A stretch of 40,948 nucleotides of DNA from Planktomarina sp. (GCA_016780825.1 JADHLF010000018.1:1-40948), one strand, 5' to 3'; shown: positions 32,815 to 40,948, counted from the stretch's first letter. Translations and numbers: made by a program. The notes: generated from the sequence alone by a model not told the origin.

Positions 32815-34284
32815 TTAGGATCGCGCAGCGCCCTGGCCAGCGCGGCGACCAAATACGGCACCAGAGGTCAAGCCCGAACCACCCGGATAGCCCGCATAGA
32901 AAACACCGCCCAGAATTTCGCCGCAGGCAAACAGTCCCGCGATGGCATCGCCGCCGCCTGTCAGCACCCTGCCCTCCGCATCCACTTTCAAACCACCATA
33001 GGTAAATGTGATGCCTCCCGTGACCGGATAGGCATAGAAAGGTCCTTGGTCGAGGGTTTGTGCCCAATTGGATTTTGGCGGATTAAGCCCGACTGTGGCC
33101 TTTCCATCCAAAATTGTGGGATCAAAACACGTCGTTTGATCCACAGCCGCATTATAGCGCGCGAGGGTCTCACTTGCGGCCGCCTGATCCACACCGCTCA
33201 TCTGCGCGATCAAATCCTCCAGCCGATCTGCTTTGACAAAATGCGCATCTTTAAACCGGTACTCATCATAGAGCAGGTCATAGGTTTTGCTGTCAAAGAC
33301 CTGCCAAGCAAATTGGCCGGGCTGTTCTAGGATGGCCGCGCCATATTGCGCATAGGTGTAATTGCGAAAATTGGCGCCCTCATCCACAAAACGCGCGCCA
33401 TGGGCATTGAGCATGACCCCGAGAAAGTAGGAAATCTTGCGATAATTCTTGCGCTCTCCCGGCGGCAAATCAAGATTTCCAAAATCGGCCATATGCAGAT
33501 CCATCGGCGTTGCGTGACAGCCCGAGTACAGCCCGTAATCGGCCGCACCAAGCTCCAGCGCCATGAGAAGACCATCGCCGGTATTATGCGGTGTCCCGCG
33601 CACCTTCGCCGCCTCCCAATTTGCGCCCATATGCTTGACCCGCAAAGCGCCATTGGCCTCAAAGCCGCCACAGGCCAAGATAACTGCATCCGCAGGCAGG
33701 AGCTCTTCCCCAAGCTGCACACCGCAGACGCGGCCCGCCTCGGTGATCAAACCGGTCACCGCACTGTTGTAACGGACCGTGCCCCCAAGCCGCTCGACAG
33801 CCGCCATTTCCATATCAAAAAGGCCAACGCCCTCATTTTCTGCCGCCAAGGTTAAACCGCCCCAAAAGACATGACGACCATCTTTTTCAAAACTCTGCCG
33901 GCTGTAGATGGGTTCGAATTTCACACCGTGAGCGGCCAGCCAGCGCAGGGTTGCCCCGGACCCATGAACCAGAGCCTCCTGCTCTTCCGACAAGGGCCGC
34001 CCCGCATTGAACCCCAGAAGATCATTGGCAAATTTTTCTGTCGTATAGCTGCCAAAATCTGCCGTCTTCACCCGCGGATCCTCTGGGTTGCGCAGCAAAG
34101 GCAACAGATCCTCCGCGCCATCATAGGCAAAACGCATCGCGCCGGCGGTGTATTTTGTATTGCCACCCGCCAAGGATTTATCAGCCTTTTCCAGCAACGT
34201 CACCTTGGCCCCTTGTTCCAAAGCGGCGAGCGCGGCACATAAGGCTGCATTTCCAGTTCCCACAACGATGACAGATCTTGACAT
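32815..34284 (-). CDS. tcuA: FAD-dependent tricarballylate dehydrogenase-like protein (TcuA)
   Basis: 489-aa FAD_binding_2 flavoprotein. The FAD motif VVGTGNAALCAALAALEQG begins at residue 7, followed by LLEKADKSLAGGNTKYTAGAMRFAYDG, a pattern characteristic of TcuA. TcuA oxidises tricarballylate to cis-aconitate. The C-terminal GGITFTYGGLKVDAEGRVL and YPGGSGLTSGAVFGRRAG close the FAD site. An AGGAAAG Shine-Dalgarno precedes the ATG at 34284. No TcuB electron-transfer partner is adjacent. The gene is divergent from a GntR/FCD regulator with a palindrome between them. Confidence 0.87.
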   Translation of the reverse strand: MSRSVIVVGTGNAALCAALAALEQGAKVTLLEKADKSLAGGNTKYTAGAMRFAYDGAEDLLPLLRNPEDPRVKTADFGSYTTEKFANDLLGFNAGRPLSEEQEALVHGSGATLRWLAAHGVKFEPIYSRQSFEKDGRHVFWGGLTLAAENEGVGLFDMEMAAVERLGGTVRYNSAVTGLITEAGRVCGVQLGEELLPADAVILACGGFEANGALRVKHMGANWEAAKVRGTPHNTGDGLLMALELGAADYGLYSGCHATPMDLHMADFGNLDLPPGERKNYRKISYFLGVMLNAHGARFVDEGANFRNYTYAQYGAAILEQPGQFAWQVFDSKTYDLLYDEYRFKDAHFVKADRLEDLIAQMSGVDQAAASETLARYNAAVDQTTCFDPTILDGKATVGLNPPKSNWAQTLDQGPFYAYPVTGGITFTYGGLKVDAEGRVLTGGGDAIAGLFACGEILGGVFYAGYPGGSGLTSGAVFGRRAGQGAARS

Positions 34285-34307
34285 TGGCTTTCCTATTTCA
34301 TTGAAGT

Positions 34308-34329
34308 ATTGTATCCGAGTGGATACAAT
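34308..34329. promoter_or_regulatory. Predicted GntR/FCD operator
   Basis: Arms ATTGTATCC (34308-34316) and GGATACAAT (34321-34329) are exact reverse complements separated by GAGT. The 9-bp symmetry, position 24 nt from the tcuA-like start and 15 nt from the gntR start, and similarity to TTGTATnnnATACAA-type sites of FCD regulators make this a strong operator candidate for autoregulation and control of the flavoprotein gene. Confidence 0.8.
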
Positions 34330-34343
34330 TAGGCTATTTTAAA

Positions 34344-34994
34344 ATGATCGAACCAGAATTGCAAGTTATGTCCCAAGGAGAAGCGGCCTATCATCGGCTG
34401 TATGAGGCGATACGCTCTGGCAATTTTCGCCCCGGCGACCGATTGCGCGAGATTGAAGTGGCCGAAATATTGGCCCTGTCTCGCACGCCCGTGCGTGAAG
34501 CCCTACGCAAGTTGGAGAGCGACGGGATCGTTGAACACCGCCCCCGTTTGGGAGCCGTGATCCGCATATTGACCCCCTCCGAAGTGGTCGAGCTTTACGA
34601 AATGCGGCTTGTTCTTGAGCGCACAGCGGCACAGATGGCTGCAAAACATGCCAATGCTGCGGAGATTGACCTGCTCAACGACATTAATGAGCAAATTGCA
34701 GCGCTCGGCGATGACACGCAACAGGCCGCGGCCTTAAATCAAGTTTTCCACCACCGCATTTATCTCGCCGGTCGTAACCGCTTTTTAATGGCCTCAGCCC
34801 GGGGGCTCAACAATGCGCTCATGCTGCTGGGGCCGACGACATTGGATGACCAAGCGCGGATCAAAACCGTGAGCGTGCAACATGCTCGGATCATAGAGGC
34901 GATCCGCGCAGGCGATCAAACAGCTGCCGGCGATGCGGCGGAGGCCCATTTGCAAACCTCTTTGCGCCATAGGCTCAAGGGGCTGGACCGATGA
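34344..34994 (+). CDS. GntR-family regulator, FadR/FCD type
   Basis: 216-aa regulator. The winged helix-turn-helix (about 15-72) contains GDRLREIEVAEILALSRTPVREALRKLESDGIVEHRP described here in two parts: GDRLREIEVAEILAL and SRTPVREALRKLESDGIVEH. The all-helical FCD domain (about 80-210) carries ELYEMRLVLERTAAQMA, a histidine-rich FHHRIYLAGRN and QHARIIEAIRAGD. The histidines form a metal site that usually binds a carboxylate. It is divergent from the TcuA-like gene and overlaps the AbrB-family gene by 4 nt. The effector is probably a tri- or dicarboxylate of this locus. The ATG lacks a clear Shine-Dalgarno; a second in-frame ATG lies at 34368. Confidence 0.92.
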   Translation: MIEPELQVMSQGEAAYHRLYEAIRSGNFRPGDRLREIEVAEILALSRTPVREALRKLESDGIVEHRPRLGAVIRILTPSEVVELYEMRLVLERTAAQMAAKHANAAEIDLLNDINEQIAALGDDTQQAAALNQVFHHRIYLAGRNRFLMASARGLNNALMLLGPTTLDDQARIKTVSVQHARIIEAIRAGDQTAAGDAAEAHLQTSLRHRLKGLDR

Positions 34995-36028
34995 GCGCGC
35001 ATGTCTACGCCTTCGCGGTTGCAGGTCTCGGAGTGCTGGCGTTCAAACTGTTGCACCTGCCGCTGCCATGGCTCTTGGGGCCAATTTTTGCCTGTTTAAT
35101 CGCCGCATTGCTCGGCGTGCCCATGCGTGGGGTCAAAGTGATCAATGAGGCCATGCGCTCCATTCTCGGCGTGGCGGTGGGCGCGACATTTTCCCTGTCG
35201 CTGCTGGTCTCAATGGGCGGCATGTGGCCAACGCTTTTATTGATTCCGGTGATGACCGCCTGCATCGGCCTCCTCGGCGTTTTTTACTTCCAGCGCCTAT
35301 GGGGGTTTGATTTTGCCACCAGCTATTATTCCGCAATGCCCGGTGGCCTACAGGATATGCTGGTTTTTGGAGAAGAGGCCGGCGCCAATGTCCGCAGTCT
35401 TGCTCTGATCCACGCCACGCGGGTTTTGGTCATTGTCGTAACCCTGCCCTTTCTTCTGGCCTGGGTTTGGGACGCAGATCTGAGCAACCCCCCAGGCGTT
35501 CCAGCCGCCAGCATTGCGCTCTCGCAGCTTGGCTGGATGATTTTCTGCGGGCTGGTTGGCTGGCAACTGGCAAAACGTGCCGGCATGTTTGGAGCCTCAA
35601 TACTTGGGCCACTTTTGCTGGCTGCGCTCTTATCACTGACCGGCATTTTACAACACCGCCCCCCGTCAGAGGCCATCTGGGCGGCGCAATTTTTCATCGG
35701 AATGAGCGTTGGGGGCAAATACGCCGGCATCACCATGGCGGAAATACGAAAGGATGTGACCGCCGGGCTTGGATTTTGCGTCCTGCTCTTGCTGTTGGCG
35801 GTGCTCTTCGCCGAAGGGATTCACCTGGCCGGGCTCGCGCCGCCTTTAGAGACCGTTCTCGCCTTCGCGCCGGGCGGACAAGCGGAATTGACCGTGCTTG
35901 CCCTCATTGTCGGGGCTGATATGGCCTTTGTTGTGGCCCATCATGTCTTGCGAATATTTATCGTCATTCTCGGGGCACCGCTCTTTGCCCGCCTGTTCAG
36001 CCCGAAAACTGGCGAGCAAAAGCCCTAA
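34991..36028 (+). CDS. AbrB-family integral membrane protein (PF05145-like)
   Basis: 345-aa membrane protein with about ten hydrophobic segments arranged as two similar halves: PWLLGPIFACLIAALLGVP in the first and FGASILGPLLLAALLSLTG in the second. GLQDMLVFGEEAGAN and FAPGGQAELTVLALIVGADMAFV are conserved repeat ends. The family is misnamed after AbrB and ammonia monooxygenase but looks like a transporter. Its start overlaps the GntR stop by 4 nt, so it is co-expressed with the regulator. It may move a pathway acid; nothing direct supports a substrate. Confidence 0.88.
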   Translation: MSAHVYAFAVAGLGVLAFKLLHLPLPWLLGPIFACLIAALLGVPMRGVKVINEAMRSILGVAVGATFSLSLLVSMGGMWPTLLLIPVMTACIGLLGVFYFQRLWGFDFATSYYSAMPGGLQDMLVFGEEAGANVRSLALIHATRVLVIVVTLPFLLAWVWDADLSNPPGVPAASIALSQLGWMIFCGLVGWQLAKRAGMFGASILGPLLLAALLSLTGILQHRPPSEAIWAAQFFIGMSVGGKYAGITMAEIRKDVTAGLGFCVLLLLLAVLFAEGIHLAGLAPPLETVLAFAPGGQAELTVLALIVGADMAFVVAHHVLRIFIVILGAPLFARLFSPKTGEQKP

Positions 36029-36079
36029 GCAAAGCCTCTGACCATGCCAATGAGGGCCGCGCCTGCCGGAACGCGAATG

Positions 36080-37048
36080 TCACTGGTAGGCTTCTGGATT
36101 GATCATATGAATGGGTGCTCCCGCCGCATAGGCATTGATTTGATCAAAAATATCAGAAAACTGCATGTCAAACTCATCCTCGGTCACAAAGCCAATATGC
36201 GGGGTGGCCAGAACATTCGGATGCGTCAGAAGAATATGATCACGATCCAAAAGCGGCTCGTGATCGAACACATCCACAGCGGCGTGAAGCTGACCCTTCG
36301 CAATCTCAGCCTCCAAGGCACCGGGGGCCACAAGTCCAGAACGGGACGTATTCACGAATAAGGCGCGCGGCTGCATAAGGGCAAGATCCTCGGCGGTGAT
36401 CAAACCCCGGGTTGCGGGGGTCAACCGAACATGCAGGCTGACAATATCGCATTCTCTAAAAAAGGCCGCGCGGGAAAGGGCCACGGTTTCACCAGCCGCA
36501 GTGGCCCGCGCCCGCCCCGCCTCTGATCCCCACCAGAGCACCTTGAGCCCCATCGCTTTGGCGTAGCCCGCAACCGCTCCTGCAATGCGCCCATATCCAT
36601 AAAGCCCTAATGTTCTGCCGCGCAGGGTTCTGCCGACCCCCGATTGCCACCGGCCCGCTTGCAGTGAGGTCACCTGCTGCGGGATTTGCCTATAGCTGGC
36701 CAAAATCAAGGCCAGCGTGTGCTCTGCGGCCGCATAGGATGGTGTGTCTGAATGCATATTTGAGCTGAGCAAAACACCCCGGGCTGTACAGGCTGGCACA
36801 TCAACATGCGGGTAGACGCTGCGCTGTGAGATGAGCTTCAGATTTGGCAAGCCCGCCAATAATTCAGCCCCAACCTTGGTGCGCTCACGAAAGAGCACCA
36901 GAGCCTCCGCCTCTTGCAATCGCGCCGCAAGCTTAATCGGATCCGGCTCATGATCTGTCCAGACGGTCACCTCGTGATCGGCCAATTTGGCAAAGCAGGG
37001 CAAGCTGCGCAGGGTATCGAACCAATCATCCAGAATATGAACCTTCAT
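36080..37048 (-). CDS. D-2-hydroxyacid dehydrogenase
   Basis: 322-aa NAD(P)-dependent dehydrogenase that interconverts 2-oxo and D-2-hydroxy acids. The Rossmann motif GLYGYGRIAG is at 148-157. The catalytic set is complete: Arg236 in NTSRSG, Glu264 in VFDHEPL and His284 in TPHIGF. It lies 28 nt after the PrpF-family gene in the TctC-TctAB-PrpF operon and is its last gene, ending close to the convergent AbrB-family gene. It may reduce or oxidise a 2-oxo acid formed in the same pathway; the substrate is unknown. Confidence 0.93.
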   Translation of the reverse strand: MKVHILDDWFDTLRSLPCFAKLADHEVTVWTDHEPDPIKLAARLQEAEALVLFRERTKVGAELLAGLPNLKLISQRSVYPHVDVPACTARGVLLSSNMHSDTPSYAAAEHTLALILASYRQIPQQVTSLQAGRWQSGVGRTLRGRTLGLYGYGRIAGAVAGYAKAMGLKVLWWGSEAGRARATAAGETVALSRAAFFRECDIVSLHVRLTPATRGLITAEDLALMQPRALFVNTSRSGLVAPGALEAEIAKGQLHAAVDVFDHEPLLDRDHILLTHPNVLATPHIGFVTEDEFDMQFSDIFDQINAYAAGAPIHMINPEAYQ

Positions 37049-37076
37049 CGCCCTATCACCCTTCTGTAAAACGCGG

Positions 37077-38168
37077 TTAATGACCGGCCCAAACTGACCT
37101 TGGAATAAACACCTCTCCCACCGCGATTTTGCGAGCGGTCCGTTGGAGACCTGCGGATTTTATTTCGAAACCGGTCGCCGTATCGGCATAATCAACCGCC
37201 ACTTCAATCTTGCCCGAGGCATGTTCCAAGATGACATTGGCCGGGGTCTCATTTGATTTGGCAGCCATTCCCTCTGCAATCGTCCCCGGGGTCAACACAC
37301 AGGAGGCAAGGCATTGCGCACCCGTCACGGCCATAGAAGGATGCGTACTCCATGGCATGAAATAGCGGGTCGCGATTGTGCCGCCGGCCTTGGCCGGGGC
37401 CAGAAGACCAAATTTCGGGGTCACCGATTTTGCGACATCCCCCATCCCCATCAGGGCCCCTGCCTTTTTCCGTACAGCTTCCATCTGTTCAAAAAATGCG
37501 CGGTTGCCATCCAACTCGGCCGCTGTTTCATAGCCCGTCAACCCGAAGCTCTCAGCCTTGGCAATCACCATAGGCATCGCCACATCCATGCAGGTCACAG
37601 CAATTCCGTCAATCTCATCGACCCGATTGCCTGTGGGCAAAAAGGCGCCCGTGACGCCCCCGACGGTCTCCATGAATTGCACGGCAATGGGCGCAGAGGT
37701 TCCAGGCACGCCATCAATGCGCGCCGCGCCCTCATAGCTGACCTGGCGCTGGGGTGTTTGAACAACCGAGGTGACCCGCGCCTGCGTATTCACCGCCAGA
37801 ATATTCACAACTGTCTGGCCCTCTTGCACCTCAACCAAACCCATCTCAATGGCGGCTGGCCCAACGCCGGTCAAAATATTGCCGCAGGTGGGTTTGAAAT
37901 CAACCAATTTATCTTCCACGCTCACCTGCGCGAAAAAGTAATCCACATCGGCCCAAGGATCCTGTGACTTGGACAGCATGGCCACTTTGGTGGTGACCGC
38001 CGCGCCGCCGCCAATCCCGTCGATGTTCAAAGGATGGCCAGAGCCCACAATCGCGATTAACACCTCAGCCAGAGTGTCGAGATCCTCGGGAAGGTCGGCG
38101 CGGTTCAGATAGGGACCCCGAGAGGTTCCGCCACGCATAAGAAGATAGGGGATCGCGGTTTGTGTCAT
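37077..38168 (-). CDS. PrpF-family isomerase
   Basis: 363-aa protein with the DapF-like double-barrel fold of the PrpF family. YLLMRGGTSRGPYL at the start, PLNIDGIGGGAAVTTKVAML, Cys95 in FKPTCGNILTGVG and HPSMAVTGAQCLA are family signatures. Known members isomerise trans-aconitate or 2-methylaconitate (PrpF), methylitaconate, or tautomerise 4-oxalomesaconate (GalD/LigU). Beside a TcuA-like flavoprotein and a tricarboxylate transporter, aconitate isomerisation is the simplest guess. No galB/galC or ligJ/ligK partners are visible to support the oxalomesaconate role. Confidence 0.88.
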   Translation of the reverse strand: MTQTAIPYLLMRGGTSRGPYLNRADLPEDLDTLAEVLIAIVGSGHPLNIDGIGGGAAVTTKVAMLSKSQDPWADVDYFFAQVSVEDKLVDFKPTCGNILTGVGPAAIEMGLVEVQEGQTVVNILAVNTQARVTSVVQTPQRQVSYEGAARIDGVPGTSAPIAVQFMETVGGVTGAFLPTGNRVDEIDGIAVTCMDVAMPMVIAKAESFGLTGYETAAELDGNRAFFEQMEAVRKKAGALMGMGDVAKSVTPKFGLLAPAKAGGTIATRYFMPWSTHPSMAVTGAQCLASCVLTPGTIAEGMAAKSNETPANVILEHASGKIEVAVDYADTATGFEIKSAGLQRTARKIAVGEVFIPRSVWAGH

Positions 38169-38178
38169 GTGATGTGTG

Positions 38179-40206
38179 TCATGTGAATGGCCAAGGGAGG
38201 TTCGAATAGGCTTGCAATAGACCGGGCGGAAAATCGCGGTTCAATGCCCAAGCCATAGTGCAGATAAAAGCGATGCCCGCAAGCGCATAGATCGCCGCAA
38301 ATACAATGCTCATATTGGCTCTGATCCGCATAAAGGTGAACAAAAAGACAGCTAGGGCAATAATAAATCCAAACACCGCTGTTGCGACCAGCAGCGCGGC
38401 AAACCACGCCAGCGTTGACCATAGGCTGTAGCGCGCTTGCCCTGCTTCGGCGCTGCGCTCGCTGTCGGCAAAAATCATATCGGTTTCGGGCGCCAGGATC
38501 ATACGGGCAATCATCACCGCACATCCGATCAAACACACGCTCGCCACAAACATTGGAAAGACCCGATCGCGGCTATAGTCCGGGATGGAACCGGCATCAA
38601 ACAATGCGTAGCCAATGAATGCTGTGACACAGAGCAAGAACACCATCGGCGCGCGTTTTGAGCCTGATTTGCTGTCCCCTTCGGCCAAGATATGTTTGGC
38701 CTGGCGCAGGCCCAAAACCACAGAGACCAATGTGATGGCCAAAAGCACAAGCACGATGGGCGTGAAAATGTACTCTATCCCATCCCCAAATCCTTTGCGG
38801 AAGCGGGATTGAGCAATTTGAATGGCTTGGTTTGCATAGGTTTCCGCTGGATTGGACAGAACAAAGCCAATCAAGAAAGCGGGGCGTGACCAATCAAAGC
38901 GGCGCATCAATATTCCAAGAAAGCCAATGGCAAAAAGCGCGACAAGGTCCATCAGATTTTGCCCAGATTGGAAGGCCGCGAAGCTGATGATCATGAATAA
39001 GAATGGCGCCAATAGGACGAAGCGGATGGTTGTGAGTTTGGCGATCCCCCCTGAGGCTGCGATGCACAGAATTGTGCCCACGACATTGGCCAGAGCAAGC
39101 AGCCAAACGATGGCATAGGTGATGTCGAGATTGTTTTTCAGCATGGCCGGTCCGACCTCAATCTGACCCGATCCCAACAGGGCCATTGCGCCGATAAAGA
39201 TTGCCATTGAGCCCGACCCAGGAATTCCAAACAACAAAGTCGGCACAAGCCCCCCGCCCTCTTTGGCATTGTTGGAGCTTTCCGGGCCGATCACGCCGCG
39301 CACGTCACCTTTGCCGAAATTGGACTTATCTATGCTGGTTTGCACCGTGTGCCCATAGGCAATCCAATCCACAACCGAGCCGCCAAGACCTGGGATCACA
39401 CCCACGATCACACCAATGATGGAACAGCGCATTGAGAGCCAAATATTGGCAAACCAATCTTTGATCCCCGCGATCCAGCCTCCGCCGATCTGCGGCTCCT
39501 GGCTTATGGCGCGGTCATTGCGCAGCAGGCTGATCATCTCAGGAATCGCGAAAATGCCAAGGCCCACGATGACCAATTTTAAACCGTCGACCAGATAGGG
39601 GAAATCATAGGACGACATGCGCAAATCGCCAGAGGACGCCCCTTCTCCAATGGTGCCAATCAACATGCCCAGACCGGCCGCGACAATGCCCTTGATGGCC
39701 ACGCGCCCCGCCAAAATACCCACCATTGAGAGGCCGAAAATCGTGATCATCAACAGCTCCGGCGTGCGAAATTCCAAAACAATGGGCCGGGCCACCAAAA
39801 TAAACACCGTCAAAAAACTCGCGCCAACCAATCCGCCAAAAAGCGACGATGCAAAAGCCGCCGAGAGCGCCCGTGCGGCCCTGCCTTTTTGGGCCATGGG
39901 AAAACCATCCAAGACAGTGGCTTGTGACGCCGACGATCCCGGAATTCCCATCAATACCGAGGCGAAAGTATCAGAAGTTGGCACAACCGCCACCATGCCG
40001 ATCATCAAGGCAAGACCTAGGATGGGATCCATGCCAAACATGAAGGGCAGCAAGAGCGACAGGCCAGCGATGCCGCCGAGACCGGGAAATACGCCGATGC
40101 AAAGCCCCATGAGCACACCGAGGATCAAATATCCCAAGACAACGGGTTGCAGGATAAGTGCCCAAGCCTCGCCGAAGGCGGGCAACGCCTCCATGATCAC
40201 GTCCAA
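38179..40206 (-). CDS. tctA: Tripartite tricarboxylate transporter, fused TctA-TctB permease
   Basis: 675-aa membrane protein. Residues 1-500 are TctA: two repeats headed by GVFPGLGGIAGLSLLLPFMFG and GVIPGLGGSVVDWIAYG, each followed by a GIPGSxS segment (LMGIPGSSASQATVLDGFP and TLLFGIPGSGSMA). Residues 525-675 add four helices resembling the small subunit TctB (YALFDAGSIPDYSRDRVFP onward). TctA and TctB are usually separate, and no separate tctB is visible. It is preceded by the binding-protein gene with a hairpin between, and followed by the PrpF gene after 10 nt. Confidence 0.9.
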   Translation of the reverse strand: MDVIMEALPAFGEAWALILQPVVLGYLILGVLMGLCIGVFPGLGGIAGLSLLLPFMFGMDPILGLALMIGMVAVVPTSDTFASVLMGIPGSSASQATVLDGFPMAQKGRAARALSAAFASSLFGGLVGASFLTVFILVARPIVLEFRTPELLMITIFGLSMVGILAGRVAIKGIVAAGLGMLIGTIGEGASSGDLRMSSYDFPYLVDGLKLVIVGLGIFAIPEMISLLRNDRAISQEPQIGGGWIAGIKDWFANIWLSMRCSIIGVIVGVIPGLGGSVVDWIAYGHTVQTSIDKSNFGKGDVRGVIGPESSNNAKEGGGLVPTLLFGIPGSGSMAIFIGAMALLGSGQIEVGPAMLKNNLDITYAIVWLLALANVVGTILCIAASGGIAKLTTIRFVLLAPFLFMIISFAAFQSGQNLMDLVALFAIGFLGILMRRFDWSRPAFLIGFVLSNPAETYANQAIQIAQSRFRKGFGDGIEYIFTPIVLVLLAITLVSVVLGLRQAKHILAEGDSKSGSKRAPMVFLLCVTAFIGYALFDAGSIPDYSRDRVFPMFVASVCLIGCAVMIARMILAPETDMIFADSERSAEAGQARYSLWSTLAWFAALLVATAVFGFIIALAVFLFTFMRIRANMSIVFAAIYALAGIAFICTMAWALNRDFPPGLLQAYSNLPWPFT

Positions 40207-40234
40207 GACAATATCCTCCCAATTTCCTTATGAA

Positions 40235-40263
40235 AACGCCCCAGCCAACTCAGCTGGGGCGTT
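40235..40263 (-). terminator. Intercistronic hairpin between tctC and tctA
   Basis: An exact 11-bp inverted repeat, AACGCCCCAGC and GCTGGGGCGTT, with a 7-nt loop fills most of the 68-nt gap. On the minus strand it lies just past the tctC stop and is followed by TTTT then a mixed sequence. It should partly terminate the message or shield the tctC 3' end, giving more binding protein than permease. Confidence 0.7.
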
Positions 40264-40274
40264 CCAAAAAAAAA

Positions 40275-40948
40275 TTAGTTAAGGGACACACCATATTTTT
40301 CTTGTAGCCAGTTCACAATAAAGGCTTTGGCCTCAGGGCTCACCTTGGTGCCACTCACTTTGGCAGCTTCGGCCGCGGCCCCTGTCATCTGCGGGTATTT
40401 GCCCAGACGTTTGGCCGAAATTTCCGCGAAATCAGGGCGCGCCTTCACCGCCTCAAATGCCGCCGTATAGGTCACCATGGCATCAACCGATGCGCCTCTT
40501 GGCAAGAAGACCATTTTTTGAGCCGGGAATCCTGCGATGAAGAAGGCCTTCCACGCTTCCCATTTTTCTCCGGAGGTTTCGCAACCATCGGTTGCTTCGC
40601 AAACTTCTTTGAAGGTTGGAATGTCGGGGAATGTGGGATCGCGCACAATCTCGCCATTATCGTTCAATGCACCCCAAGTCATCATCGGCACCGCTGTGCC
40701 TGCCTCAACCAGTGGTGTCACACCGGACAAATAGGAGGAGGAGGTTTGGTAATCGATATTCGCCTCGCCCCGTTCAAACATCAAGCGCCCATCACCGCGC
40801 CCTTTGATTCCCATAACGCTTTCAACGTTCAGGCCCAGCATTTCCCAAGCCAATGTCGGAACCAGATCAAGACGTGTGGCGCCTTGGTTGCCATAGATGA
40901 AATCTGTATCTCTCAAACCGGATGCATCCAAACCGTCCATTTTGGCCG
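40275..40948 (-). CDS. tctC: Tripartite tricarboxylate transporter substrate-binding protein TctC (partial, N-terminus off window)
   Basis: C-terminal part (about 224 codons) of a periplasmic TctC/Bug-type binding protein, usually about 320 aa. The frame stays open to the window edge, and the ATG at 40940 is internal. GDGRLMFERGEANIDYQTSSS and an IPTFKEVCE segment match the second half of these proteins. An unusual Cys pair (CEATDGCE) may form a disulfide. It is the first visible gene of the leftward transport-PrpF operon and supplies ligand to the fused permease. Confidence 0.88.
   Translation of the reverse strand, partial: AKMDGLDASGLRDTDFIYGNQGATRLDLVPTLAWEMLGLNVESVMGIKGRGDGRLMFERGEANIDYQTSSSYLSGVTPLVEAGTAVPMMTWGALNDNGEIVRDPTFPDIPTFKEVCEATDGCETSGEKWEAWKAFFIAGFPAQKMVFLPRGASVDAMVTYTAAFEAVKARPDFAEISAKRLGKYPQMTGAAAEAAKVSGTKVSPEAKAFIVNWLQEKYGVSLN

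Noticed and set aside
34991..36028. AbrB-family gene as a transcription regulator
   Set aside because: The protein is almost entirely membrane helices and has no DNA-binding domain; only the family name suggests regulation.

Overview
The window reads as a chromosomal segment from a marine Rhodobacterales (Roseobacter-type) alphaproteobacterium. This is inferred from moderate GC, tightly packed catabolic operons with ATGA and TAATG gene overlaps, and many TRAP, TTT and ABC importers paired with GntR, TetR or DeoR regulators. I saw no rRNA, tRNA, insertion sequence, prophage or CRISPR array.

Region 1 (1-9.5 kb) is a pyrimidine reductive catabolism locus. PreT/PreA reduce uracil or thymine, a dihydropyrimidinase opens the ring, and a Zn-dependent N-carbamoyl-beta-alanine amidohydrolase releases the beta-amino acid. 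A four-gene ABC importer with an NMT1/THI5-type binding protein (cut by the window edge) follows in the same direction. A divergent RutR-like TetR regulator faces the amidohydrolase gene across a perfect RutR-type palindrome (6033-6050). A weaker match lies upstream of preT.

Region 2 (9.7-22.8 kb) holds two divergent operons that I cannot match to a described pathway. Leftward: GntR/UTRA regulator, LeuC- and LeuD-type hydro-lyase subunits, then a TRAP transporter (P, Q, M). Rightward: a 4-OT-like tautomerase fused to an NTF2/SnoaL-like domain, HyuB, HyuA, an isochorismatase-fold protein lacking the usual cysteine, an isocitrate-lyase/PEP-mutase family lyase, and a fumarate-reductase-like flavoprotein. 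Together these suggest catabolism of an imported carboxylate, possibly a cyclic imide, lactam or substituted maleate.

Region 3 (22.8-26.1 kb) is AT-richer and holds orphan small genes. Five resemble small dimeric alpha/beta-barrel (ABM-like) proteins. A nucleoside 2-deoxyribosyltransferase-like protein and about 350 bp with no recognisable gene follow.

Region 4 (26.1-32.6 kb) carries cytochrome c-copC-copD, the divergent glpR/glpD pair, a DUF3047 protein and a class I/II aminotransferase.

Region 5 (32.8-40.9 kb) is a tricarboxylate-type locus. It has a TcuA-like flavoprotein divergent from a GntR/FCD regulator across a perfect operator-like palindrome (34308-34329). An AbrB-family membrane protein overlaps the regulator. 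A converging operon encodes TctC (partial), a fused TctA-TctB permease, a PrpF-family isomerase and a D-2-hydroxyacid dehydrogenase.

In several genes I chose a start internal to the longest open frame because a Shine-Dalgarno or a family-typical N-terminus supports it; these are noted per gene.
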